DNA from: Anaeramoeba flamelloides
Lineage: Eukaryota; Metamonada; Anaeramoebidae
Reading direction: 5' to 3'
Length of the DNA stretch: 64,000 bases
NCBI GenBank assembly: GCA_027625915.1
Contig: JANTQA010000060.1
Coordinates: 868,001-932,000 of the forward strand
Each line of letters starts with the position of its first letter. Position 1 is the first letter of the stretch. The notes below the pieces were generated by a model. It had not been told where the DNA came from. It did no database searches and saw only the letters and a list, made by a program, of their open reading frames with translations. The position numbers and the translations under genes were made by a program. This document shows positions 35,423 through 47,873 of the stretch, piece by piece.

Positions 35423-37989
35423 ATTTAAATTTTATTATTATTATTATTTTTTTTTTATTTATTTTAAATATTATATTTATTATTTGTGATATTTATATTA
35501 TTTAAAATATTTAAAATTAACATACTCAGAAAAATAAAAGACAAAACTAAAATTTAAACAGACAGAATAACTTTAATGTTCTGATCCTTAGAAATATTTT
35601 TTTTTTATTTTAATTTTATTTTAATTTTTTTTGTTTTTATTAAGTTCAGCATTTTAGTTATTTTTTTTGATAAGGAAGAGAAACTTTCACTAAGGAATTA
35701 TTGGTTTTTTATTTTTGTTTAGAATTTATTTTCAGTGATAGACAAACCTTGCATGACATACTTTAAATCTAACAAATCCAAAAAAAAAACCCAAACAATT
35801 TTTTTTTACAAGTATAATGTAAATATAAACCCCGTTTTATTTATTCTAACCCACAGATTTCTAATTATTAAAAAAAAAATTCAAAAACTGTTCTAATTAA
35901 ATGGAAAAGATATAAAACCAAACTTATGCCCCCCCCGTGTTTAACAGAACACTGACCTTTTACTTAGTATTTGTGACCACCATCATTGAGAAACCATTAA
36001 TACAAACAAAGATTTGTTTTTTTATTATTATTATTTTTTTATAATCATAATATATATTAAAGTAGAATAAAAGAAAATTAAGGATTTTTTTTTCAATGAA
36101 TGAAAAAACAACAATAAAAACAACAAAAGAGAGGGGGATAAAGTTAACCATAATAATAAATTGATAAAAAAAAGAAAAAAATCCAATTATTGTGTTTATT
36201 AACAAAACTTAAACCCCCCAAATCACAACCAGTACACCCATGATTAATTCAAATTATATATATATATATATATATAACCAACCACATTTCTCCTTTCAGC
36301 GAAATTTATATTATTGTATATATTTCTTTTTCGGTTTTGATCTTGTAGAATTTATTAAATCTTGACATTTCCATCTTTAACCTTTATATTTTTATTTTCA
36401 AAATATTTTCCTAACCAACCCACCTTATACCAGTTTTACCCAACTAACAAGCTTTTAACTTCCCGTAATAACTCTTTTACACAATATAAATTAATAAATC
36501 AAGCGAAAAAAATTGAAAAAAAGTATAAATATAAACAATTGAATTAAAAATTTATATTTTCCGATCATTTATTTTATTACTATCTTTAATTAATTTTAAA
36601 GTTTTTTTTTTGAATTTTGATGATAAAAACTTTCAATAGTTAAAAAATAATAATAAATAAAATTATTGTCTTCAAAAAGGTTACAATATTAAAATAATGT
36701 TTTTTGATTTTTTTTTTTTGAACATTTCCAAATTTTGATGAAAAAGCACACTAATGTTATTGGGACGAATTTCTTTCAAAAAAAAGATATAAAAAACAAT
36801 ATGCGAAAAAATCAACAGGAAATATCAAATTTCACAAACTTTTAAAGTATAATTCAAATGCAAAAGGGAACAAAATTAAGATAAAAGTAACTTTAAATAT
36901 GAGGAGTATTATTGAACAAATTAAAAAAAGTGTTAAATTCATAACTTTGTTTAGTTTTCAAAAATTAGGGTATATTTTTGAAAGATTAATTACCACCTAT
37001 CATGATCTTTTTTATTTATTAAGATAAAAATCATTTTTTTACCAAATTTTCTATACCATCGATTTTTCAAGAATCAAATTTCCCCCAAATCTAAGAACAC
37101 CAACCTAAAAACAAATACCTCTTATTAAAATCATAATTCTATACACCTTCTTACATATATCATATATCTATTAAAAAAAATATCTTTTGTTAATAAGAAA
37201 AAATAAATAAAATAAATAACTCTATACCCTCTAAAAACAAGAGGGCACCGAAAGAAAGAAATATTGTACCAGTTTACAATATTTGATTAATACTTTATTT
37301 TTTTTTGTTAACTAGTACAGTTCAAAAAAAAAATAAAAGATGATTTCTTAAAGTTTAAACTCTATAATTTTCAAAAAAGTGATTATTTTTTTTTTGTTAA
37401 TTTTACTTTAATTTTTTTTTGGATTTGTAAAAAATAATAGTTTTATATTTTAAAATTCAACTTTAAAACACAATTATGAACAAGATTTAATAATTAGTCA
37501 TTTTTGAATAATATATATATATATATATATATATACATCAATTTATTATTACACCCTAGTCAGAATTGTTGAAATGGTGTTTTAAGAGAAAATAAAATAT
37601 ATTTGGATTAACATTTCACATATTAATAAACCATAAAATTATAATATTAGTTGTTATTTGAATAAATTTTAGAAAACAAGTCTTATATTTTTTTTTGAAT
37701 ATGTGTTATAAATAACATACTATCAAGATTTTTTTTTCACATACTCTAAGCAATGTATCAAATTGTGTAATTTATTTTTGGTTGAAGTGGTGAGGATCTT
37801 TAGGGTAAAAAGATATAAAATTGGGCCTCTAAACATCCCTCGAATTTTGATTATTTTTTGTCATTTTTTTTAACTTTACTTTCTTCAAGAAAAATAACCT
37901 ATATATTATTTAAAATACACATTCGTTATTTATCATATTAATGGCAAATGATAGATAAAGTTTGATTCTTTATTGAAAATTCTAAACAA

Positions 37990-38160
37990 AAAGTTATTAA
38001 ATTGGACAAGTGCAATCAAGTGCTGCCAAGAACCGCATAGTACAGTAGAGTGTCTATATTTTCCAGAATTCAGAAGAATAGAATACAATCTTTTATTTTT
38101 CTTTCTTCGTTTGAATTTTGGAAAAGCTATCTTGTGTTTTTTTTTAATTTGAGAAATAAA
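37990..38160 (+). repeat. Dispersed repeat related to 28145-28450
   Basis: It shares AGTGCTG, CAGTAGAGTGTCTATATTTT and, about 85 bp later, TTTTTAATTTGAGAAATA with 28145-28450 in the same order. The two palindromes seen there are not preserved here. Confidence 0.5.
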
Positions 38161-39369
38161 ATGAAAATTTCTGGATTCTTACTTGATTCTCTTAAGGGAT
38201 CAGTAACACTTACTTATTTTTTTTTACCAAAGGTAATATAGTAATTATTTACACAAGGATACAGTTAAACTCGATATACAACTTCATTTATCAACTTTAG
38301 AGAGATGAGTTATTATTTATAATAGTAAATTTTCCCCAATTATATTTTCTGTCAAATGATCAGATCCTTTTTTGATTTCGGATAATTTTTCGATCAAATT
38401 AGAAAAATAAAAATTTGTAAAAAAATTTTATTTTGAAGTAATCTTACTTTGAGTAATTCCTGAGAGCCTGTCTGAACAAATAGTCTTGAACCTTTAATCT
38501 TGTTTTAAAAATACAATAAAAATAATCAGATATTGAATCCTTGAAGATCTAAAAAAAAATGAAATTCTATTTTATATATTAATATTTTATTAAAATTCTT
38601 GAAATTTAAAAGATTAATCAATTTCCTTTCTCATTTATTAAGAGTATAAAAATAGGAAATGTTTGTATTAAAATCAGTTATTTGATAACACTGTGAAATT
38701 CAAAGAAATATCTGAAAATTTTTAATTCATTTTCCATTTTGCAAATTTGTTTACACAAGCTTTAAATTAACCCATATAAACATTTAAATATGAAGAAACT
38801 ATATAAAATTGACTTGACCCTTAAAAGATTCTTTCTCTTGACTTGTTTTATTAGTTGAGTTAATTAATATTTAAAAATGGTAATTTAACTAAAAATTTCC
38901 TAAAATAAATTTGAATTTATCAATATCTATTATTTTTTTTATTAGATTTATTTATTCGTATTTGTTTTATCTGTTTGAAAACCTTTAAAAAAAATGAGAA
39001 ATAATTGTCATGTCTATTTATACATTTAGTCTTTGGGTTGTTCATAACTCACTGCAAGAACAAAGAATTAGTTATTAATTATTGATTATAAATAATCAAA
39101 TTAAAAATTATTTCTTTAGATTATAAGTTGAATTTTCCAGGTTTTAAAAATGTTCTTTTGGGAGAATTTTTAATTTGATTGTTTATTTCTTTTTCTCAGA
39201 TCTTTATATTTTCAATCCCGAGAAAAAATTGATTTGAAATGTTCTTTGAATCAAAAATTATATTTTTACAAGTTGAAAATAATTATTGTAATTTTTTTGA
39301 AAACCAAGTTGATTTTTTAAACTGAGTGATTCTAGAACTTAGTGGTTTTATTTTTTAAAATTTATTTTG

Positions 39370-39580
39370 GTATACTTCCTTTACAGACCATAATAAGATT
39401 TCTTTATTCTTTCAAAAAAATTCTTTATTTTTTTAAATAATTAAAGAAATATGTTGACTTTTGAACTTTTCAAAAATGCAAAAAATGGATCTAACTTTTT
39501 AAAAACAATAATTCATTTCTGAAATAACCTTAAAAAGAAGTTTACTTTTCTAGTAATCAGATTTTTACTTTGTTTTTCAA
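39370..39580 (-). repeat. Relative of the 3660-3960 repeat, opposite orientation
   Basis: CTTTACAGACCATAATAAGA here corresponds to the reverse complement of 3930-3950, and the order of shared blocks is conserved. AATAATTCATTTCTGAAAT and CAGATTTTTACTT match arms b and a of the permuted palindrome. Confidence 0.6.
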
Positions 39581-39765
39581 TTTCAAGATGCGGTAATTTT
39601 TTTTTAATTTGCTATTAAATTTAGTTGAAGATTTTTTTGAGTTTAAAAGTCCATAAATTAAAATATACCTAACACAAGTTATCATTATATTAATTTTCTC
39701 CCTTCAAAATAGATCAAATAAAAATTAAAAATATCATTTTTTATCATTTTTTTCATTACTTTTCA

Positions 39766-41147
39766 ATGCATACAAATTGGAAATCAATACCATATAGTAG
39801 TATTGGGCTACTAAACAAAAAAACCTTCGGAGGTTATCCAACAAATTACAATTTAAAAATCCGAACAAACACACCTTTGGGGCCATTTATCGAAGATTCC
39901 TACACCCTTGTGAAAAAATCTGAAAATTGGGGATTTGCTTCACAGATTACTGCACAAATACCTATAACCAACCATTTAACAATTACACCTTCGCTGTCAT
40001 CAAATACATTTTTAACAAATATTATTTACAAGCCACTCAACAATCTCCAATTGGGTGCAATTGGTAAGTGCTCCTTTCAAATTTTATGCTTTCCGATAAT
40101 CTCACTTCTTTTTTTTTTTTTCTTTTTTTTTCTTCAATTTGTTGAACGAGCAATTGTTGCTGTTAAATAAAAACAAATTAGAACCTTCCCGATCTAATTT
40201 ATTCTTAAAATCCATTTCACTAATGTTTTGGTAAGTGTATTATAAAAACATTTGCTTTCGTGAATCAAAAACTCTTTTTTTCAGAAAAAGAGAAAACAAA
40301 GTTTTATTAGGCTTTAATTCATTTCACATTCAAAACTACTTTTTTTTTTTTTATTCTGATTTCGGAAGAATTTTGTTCTTGTAATCTCTAAAAGTTCTGT
40401 GTTTTAATTTTGGAACTCTTTTGATCTTGATCGAGAAAAACGATTAATTTTCACCAACAGAATTCTCACCTTGATTACTTTTTCTTTTTACAACTTTTCA
40501 AATCAAAAAAAAAAAAAAAATCTATTTCCCCAAACAATCCATTAATTCTCAAAGGACAAATAAAGCCTAACAACGGGAGGCTGTGGTGTATTTACCAGCA
40601 CGACTATTTTAATTTAGGCATTGCAAGTGATCTTCAAAACAAAATAATCAAATTCTCTTCAACAACTAACATTGCGGGTGTGGATGTGGGACTAGTAAGC
40701 GAAGTTGAATTGTCGTTGTTTAATGATAAGAATAAATCAGACAAGAAACACTGCGGCCCACTTTCGTCTTTAAATTTAGCAGCACAATACCAGCTCTCAA
40801 ATAAGATTGTATTTGGTGCCTTTATTAGGAACTTTTTCAGCCAAATGGATGTCTTTGGTAATTACCAAATTAGCAAAAGCACCTGCGTTGGTACAAAGAT
40901 CTCTTATTCAACCAAAACAGAAAAAAAATTCCCCGTTTCAATAGCACTCAATAAATCTTTAAATAAGCAATTAAGCTTGCGCTGTAAAATGGAAGATCTT
41001 AAATCAATTTCACTAGGTTGTAAAATTTTACCATCAAAAAACATTTCGTTAACATTAGGAGTCACAGCAGATGTTCATAATTTAAAAGACATAAACCATT
41101 ATAAATGTGGGGTTGCTATTAATTGCGATTTGTCAGAAAACGAATAA
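39766..41147 (+). CDS. VDAC: VDAC-like mitochondrial porin (Porin_3 beta-barrel)
   Basis: Predicted 296-aa protein from exons 39766-40063 and 40555-41147, phase 1, with a 491-nt intron whose acceptor is the unusual CAAAG. Length fits VDAC (about 280-290 aa). After a short N-terminal segment comes YSSIGLLNKKTFGGYPTNYN, resembling the VDAC start (YxDLGKxAxDlxxKxF). The remainder is alternating polar and non-polar beta strands. Near the C-terminus SLGCKILPSKNISLTLGVTA and HYKCGVAIN match VDAC's GYTQTLRPGVKLTLSA and GGHKVGLAL strands. VDAC carries metabolites across the outer membrane of mitochondria or hydrogenosomes. Divergence is high and Tom40, which shares the fold, is the main alternative. 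The last glycine-rich strands favour VDAC. Confidence 0.7.
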
Positions 41148-44100
41148 TAAATGATTGATTTAATAGCCATGAATAATTTCATTTTGACGAATGGGGGTTT
41201 TATTTTTAATATTAGAAGAAGAAGAAGAAAAAGAAAACTCAAAATTTTATCAAAATTGAGAAAAAGAAAATTTTTTATAAAAATCCTTTCTTTATGTTTT
41301 TTTTTAAAGAGTAAGTTCACAAATAAAGAAAATATAAAAGTATTAAAAGTAATATTTTATCTAATAAATTGAACTTTTTTTTTTTTTTTTAAGAATGATT
41401 TAATTGACCATTTTCATTTACATATGAAGTTGATTTATGAATAATTCATTTTATAATTAATTATAGATATTTCTCATTAAAAGTTGTATGGAATTTTGTT
41501 GTGTTTAAGAGTGTTAATTGAAAAATGAGTGAAATATAAATCAATTAACCTTTTTTTTTTTGTATTTATAAATAGCTTGGTTATTTAAGAGAGATCAAAT
41601 TTGCCATAGTTTTAAGAAAAAAGTCTGGTGAATTTAGCTTTAATAGTATGGATTTAAATTTTTTTTTTTTAGTTATCCAAGTATCAAGACTTTTGAAATT
41701 TATATCTTTGAGATCAAATATTTCTATCAATATAATAATTGATCATGGAAAAATGATATTTTAAATTAATTGAAAAATTTTTTTAAGAATATTATCAATA
41801 AATTATTAAGTGATAAAGTATCATTGGTTTCAATCGAGGGACTATGTTTTCTAGAATTCACTAAAATTAAGTGAAATATTTTTTTTTTTCTATTTCCCAA
41901 ATTTTGGAAAGGTGAAAGATGTTTTTTTTTTATTCTTATTTTTGCTTATAATTATTATTATTATTAAAAATAATGTTAAGTAGAAACCATGAAGATATAC
42001 ATTATTTGAATTTAATTTTTTAATTTCTTTTTTCAAATAAATGGGTTTTAAAAGTAATAAATTAGATACAATGTATTTGAATAAGAATAAAAAAAAAAAA
42101 CAAACTGATTCTTATCACAAAAAAAAAGATTTTAAGTAAAACCTGCTTATTTAAACATTTTCTTTAGAGCTACCTTTTATACAAGGATAATGAAATCAAC
42201 AGAATTAATGGCGACAATATAAAACAATAAAAAAAAATTTAAAAACGAAAAAATATATACATTGTCATTTAAAAGACTCAAACGCTTGGAGAGATTTAAT
42301 AAATAAAATAAATTGATATTAGGGAGATAAATTCAGTTTCTAAGAAAAAAAAAAAAAAACTAGTAAAAAGCCATTTTCAAAACACGGTGTTTTAATATGT
42401 AATTGTTTTGTTCCTAAAACTATTTCAAAGATTATACATTTAAAGTGGCACTGGCTGTAAAATAAAGACAATAATGATAACAAAGGCAAATATGTTGAAT
42501 ACAGGAACGTGTACATTTATCAAAATAAACAACAAATATTTAAAATCTTAATTTAGATAACAAGTATATTGATTTTTCTATCTCATATGACAATAGATTA
42601 TACAAACACCTAAAAGCTAAATTTCAAAAATAGGGGCAGATTTTCCATCCATTAAAAAATTTGATTAAATGTTTTTTTTTTTGAATAACAATTTACCATT
42701 GTAAAAAAAATTTGGGTCATTAAAAAAAATTGGCACAGTCAAAAATTTGTTTTCGTTTTGTAAATAAATAAATTTTAGCAAAATGATTTTTGATCAAAGT
42801 AAAATTTTATGAACAAATCTTACATTTAATAAAAACCAAAGTCATTATCAATAATAATTTTCAAATGTAAAATTAAATTGTTGCATTTTAACCTTTTGGA
42901 ATTACTGTGGAACTCTAAAAAACAAAAATTTATTTTTAATAGTTAAACTTTACTAAAAATGTTAATTTTTTTTTATTAGAAAACAGTACAAGATCAAGTT
43001 AATTATTGTTTGGGAAGACCAAAAATTAATAACAGTTTTAAATTAAGGTTTATCTATGAGGATTTTTAGAATTTAAATGGTTTCTGAAATCTTGAAATTT
43101 CGGTATTTTGGAGTTTTGATTGTAAAACATAAGTGGAAAACAACCTCTTTCGAAAAAACATCTTTTTTGGAAGAATTTATGATTCAATTTGGTTTAAAAG
43201 GATATTTAAGATTAACCGTGATAAATTTACGTTTATTAACAATGATAAATATCTTATTGAATTAATAGATTTTGATATTTCCTATTAAATAGTTCTCTTA
43301 TTTTTAGTAAAGTTGGCAATTAAAAATAAATTTTTGTATTTTTGGAGTTCCACAGTAATTCCAAAAGGTTAAAATGCAACAATTTAATATTGCATTTGAA
43401 AATTATTGTTGATAATGACTTTGGTTTTTATTAAATGTAAGATTTGTTCATAAAATTTTACTTTGATCAAAAACCATTTTGCTAAAATTTATTATTTAAA
43501 AAACGAAAACAAATTTTTGACTGGCCCTATTTTTTTTAATGACCCAAATTTTTTTCACAATGGTTATTTTACTAAAATGTTTAGAGATAATAACCAATAT
43601 AGATTAATAAATAAAAATATAGTGTAATCATTTTATTTTTTGAAAGACAAACAAAACAATAAAAAAATAATAATAAAAAAGATTGCCCCTAATTTTGAAA
43701 TTTGGCCTATATAACATTTATTTTATAAAATTTTGAATAGATTAGCAACCACTACAAACAGAATATCATTAATTTATTGTATTCATACTTTTAATATTTT
43801 TTTTTTTGAAATTTTGAAATATAAATTTAGATATTTTGAGAGTATTACAAAGTTTTATTTGTGCGTTAAGTTTTTTGCATGTTTTATATATTTTTTTTGT
43901 AAAATAAATCTATTTCACAATTAAACATCAAAGTCTTCCAAAAGCACTAATTGTAAATTAAAATTGTTCACCATCTTCAAATTGATAAAAAAATTAGAAT
44001 TAAAACCACTCTTGTAAGTTAATTCACCGTATAATTGTTTTAAAGTGTTCGTCAATCTATTTAAAATTATATTTTAGATAGGTTTGTTGATCTACATAAA

Positions 44101-47100
44101 ATAATAAATAAAATATTAGTTTCAAAAAAATTTTTTGGTATAAGTTGATTTTGGTTAATATTAAAGTCTTATAATTTTTTTTGAACTAAATAATTTATTT
44201 ATACCATGAAAATTTCAATTATTTGTATCAAATCCCTGCTTAAATTTTAAAAATTCATATATCATAACTTACTTTTTTTAGAATAAAATGTGAAATCTAA
44301 AATTTACCCGATAATCAATATTTTTGGATAGATATTGAAAAAAGTAAAACTTTAATTTGAAAAAAAAAATGAATATTACAATATATCTTATTATGGAACA
44401 TATTTTGAGAAATATTTTAAAATTTTTTAGGATTTACTCAATTAATATGAATTTAATTTATTTATCTTCCTTAAATTATTAAATTATTATTTATAAATGA
44501 GTAAAAAAAAATAACAACCATTTCTCCAAATTCCTTATAGAATAAATAGAAATAGTTCCAGGAAAGAAAAATTCTTGCAATTTCACTTTGATGATTTAGA
44601 TAATTATAAGATAGATTATTTTTTTTCATAAATTTTATCATTTTTTTTTGGTGGGGGGTTTTATTGTTTTTTAGAAAATTATCTTTCTAAACAATCCTTT
44701 TAATAAATAAATTAGTTAGATATTCTTTTAAAATATAATATAAATATATATTTGATTCTTTTTGATTCCGAATTATATTAAAAGGGGGGTGTTAAAAATT
44801 TGAAAAAAAATCCTAGATCATGGTTCTAAAAGGTTTAATTGGGGGTTATTATCTATTACCCAACTTTTTTTTTTCACCAAAATGAGAACTCTGTCATTTC
44901 TAATCCAAGTCTATTAATAATATAATTCAAATAAAGTTTCTTTAAATTAAAAATAAATAAATAATTTTATACTCAATTCATTATAAAAATTAAATATTTA
45001 TAATTTTTTTAATTTGTAAAACAACAATCCTTAAAAATGGATTTCCCAAAGAAAAAAAAATGATTTTAAATTTTTTTTAAATTCAAACACTCATATTGAT
45101 TTTTATATTTTAATAACCGATTTATTACAGTGAAAAATATTTTTTGAAATTGAAAAAAAATATATTAATTTTTATGAGGACTTCATACAAATCAAAAACT
45201 AACCAGCATGTGATAGCTTGAATAATCCCAAAAAAATAAACAATGAAATTAAGAATACCTTTTTAGAAAAAAAAGTCAAATAACAACACTCGTAATATGG
45301 GAAAAAAGTTTAAACATAAAAAATATCAATAAAATTTTTAATCCGGGAACTTACTGAATATGAAAAGTGAGACCAATTAATTAAAGAAAAAATAAATAAT
45401 TGATAACAGAACAGGATATTCGGTACAATAATAGATTTTTTAATACTATTTTTTAGTATATATTTTTCTTAAACTGATCTATCAACAAAAAATAATCAAA
45501 CACTACTAATCTTCAGATCTCCAAAAACACTACAACGAATTCAATATGAAAGAAGATTTTAATTGTTTTCATTGGTTGTGTTGATAATAATAGAATAAAT
45601 CGTTCTTTAAAGTTAATTTGTTTCTTCTTGTAATTGATTTTTCTTATTGTTTTTGGATTCTATTAAGATTATCAATTTAAAACCACATTGAATTTTTTTC
45701 CCAAAGTGTAAGTATATTTTGTTTGTTTTTAGTATTGAAAAGACGCCTTTTTCAAATCGATTTTCTTTGTTATTAGAAATCATGGAAAACTCCCAAAAAA
45801 AAAAATACCTGTTAATTGGAATGACCAACATTAATAGGATGTTTTTATTTGAGATTTTTTAGTCCTGATAATTGTTTCGATGGGAGAATATAAAAAATTT
45901 CCAACCTAGACAAAATAACAATCTATTTTACAAATCTTTCAAACATTTATGGTCTACTCTTTAACTTTTTTACGACGTCGTCTCTAATATATCTGAATTG
46001 ATCCAAATTTATTTATTAAAATTTTCTAATTAAAAGGTTAAATTGTAAAAAAAAAATTCATCTCACGATTATTTATTTTTGGTTTGGAAGACAGTTTTTT
46101 GTACAAGCTTTCTTATAAAAAGAAACAGGATTTTTAATTTTGAAACAGATACAAAAAGTCTACATGGTATCTTTAACAAGAATAAATCATCTTTTTCTCC
46201 CCAAAATTAGATTTTTTAATAACTATTTTTTTTTTATATGAAAATTTATTGATTAGGAAACACAGACCATTGACACGAACATATAGAATTTTCACCAGGT
46301 TCGATAGAGGTGATGGTTCCCTTAAAAAGATAAAATTCAGAAATTTATGGTTCAAAAATTACGCTTATTTTTTTCGAGATTTTATAATAATATACTTGTT
46401 GAAAGGGATCTTAATTTCCTCTCGATGTCAACATTTTTTTCATTTTCCGAAAGGTATTGGATTTATTTTTTTAGGTTAGGGTAGGTTATTTGGGTAAAAA
46501 GACAAAATTTTCAATTTATTGTCTTTTTCCTTTTTGAAAAAAAAGCAAAAAAAAGATAACCTTCGACGTTCAAAACACGAGTTGTAAAAGTCAAATCAGC
46601 AAAATGTAGTTAAAAGATCATATCATTTACTCAACAAATTTTAAGAAGAATTCGAAATAAAAAGCCATTTTCAAGAGAAAGAAGATGCTGTGGAGTGAAA
46701 GACACAAACCAAGATTTCATTTTGCAAAAGTAAAAAATTTGGAACTTTATTTTTTTGAGAATTTTAAATGAGAAAAATTTTTTACTTTTATTTCCTATTT
46801 TTCTTTTATTCTTCAAGTTTTTTTTAAGTAATTGTTAATAATTTGTTATTTTTCTGCGATTATTTGGATCTTTTTTGTTCTTGAAATATTGAACTGACAC
46901 AGATAAATACAGAATCTTCAAAGAAAGGAAGTTCAAAAAATGCAAAAAAAAATAATTAACTCTATTTTGCCCATATCCAAATAAACTATCATTATTTTCA
47001 GAAAACAATTTTAAAAAACTTCCCTTTTTCAACCAAAAAGAAGTTTTCAGTGTTTGTTGGTTTTGGTGATCTTTTTTAATTCAATTTTTCTTGCTTTCTG

Positions 47101-47873
47101 CAATTTACTGAAAAAAAATAAAAAGCAAAGTAATTGAACTTTTTAGGCAATGAGAAGTCTTTGATCTATTTAACACATTCTTTTTGCATAGATTAAAATT
47201 ATATTAATACAGTTTTCCACTTGTCTTCGTAAATGGATCAAAATTTTCTAAACTTTTAAAAAATTCCAAACAAGTTCCAGATCACTTAAATTTGATTCCA
47301 TTTAAAAATCATAATTTCCCTTTAAAATTTTCAAAAATCGATAAGATCACCAAAAATTTAATTTCCCTTTTTTACTTACAGTTCAAAAAAAATTTATTTT
47401 GGTCTCTTGTATATTTTAAATTTGAAAGTTTTATTGTACCGAGGTTCCAAAATAATTTTGAGCTTCTGGATTTTTCAAATCGCTTGAAAAAAAAAATTTG
47501 TAATTTGTGGGAAATTAAAATTAATTTCACAAACACGATTTGACCAAGTTTACAATTTTGATAAAGTTGTCAGTTTTGTATAGTGAGATTTTTTGAAAAG
47601 AAATATACAAAATTTTTTGGATGTATTCACTCACACAACTTTGGTAAGATCAAGTACCCAACAAAATGCAAATTTAGATAAAAAAGAGACATTTTCTTTC
47701 GAAAAAATATCTGAAAAAAAAATTACCTTCTGTTTACATAAATCCCTTTCACAAAGCTATTCCAGGTCGAGATTTCTTTTTTACAAATTAGTTAGTTTGG
47801 AGTCAAAAGATCATTTTTACTTTACATACATTTTTTAAAAAAAACTTTTGATTTTTTTCTTATTTTCATTCCA
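41148..47873. other. Intergenic spacer between VDAC-like and G-alpha genes
   Basis: 6.7 kb with no supported gene. Its main content is the long-TIR element at 42616-43707. The rest is A/T-rich. Open frames such as 46249-46479 and 47593-47838 show no domain or good exon context. Confidence 0.6.
42616..43707. mobile_element. 1.1-kb foldback/long-TIR DNA element
   Basis: The ends are GCTAAATTTCAAAAATAGGG and, reversed, GGCCAAATTTCAAAATTAGG. Inside, about 42705-42960 is the reverse complement of about 43295-43560, with few mismatches (for example GGAATTACTGTGGAACTC and ATCAAAGTAAAATTTTATGA). Between the short TIR and the long arms the two subterminal regions differ. The central spacer (42961-43294) has a 62-aa open frame at 43077-43265 without a recognised domain. 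The layout resembles foldback or Mutator-like non-autonomous elements. Confidence 0.85.

Larger units (their letters stand above)
35423..39765. other. Intergenic spacer between RPL5 and VDAC-like gene
   Basis: 4.3 kb without a supported gene. It includes (TA)n tracts at about 36255-36276 and 37510-37533, a repeat with the CAGTAGAGTGTC motif (about 37990-38160) and a reverse-orientation relative of the 3660-3960 repeat (39370-39580). The other open frames are low complexity. Confidence 0.6.

Noticed and set aside
36255-37533. (TA)n tracts as replication origins or attachment sites
   Set aside because: Such microsatellites occur at many places in this window; several simply mark insertion targets, and nothing supports an origin.
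46255-46330. Possible tRNA-like segment (AGGTTCGATAGAGG)
   Set aside because: It has a T-loop-like string but no matching acceptor, D or anticodon stems could be drawn.
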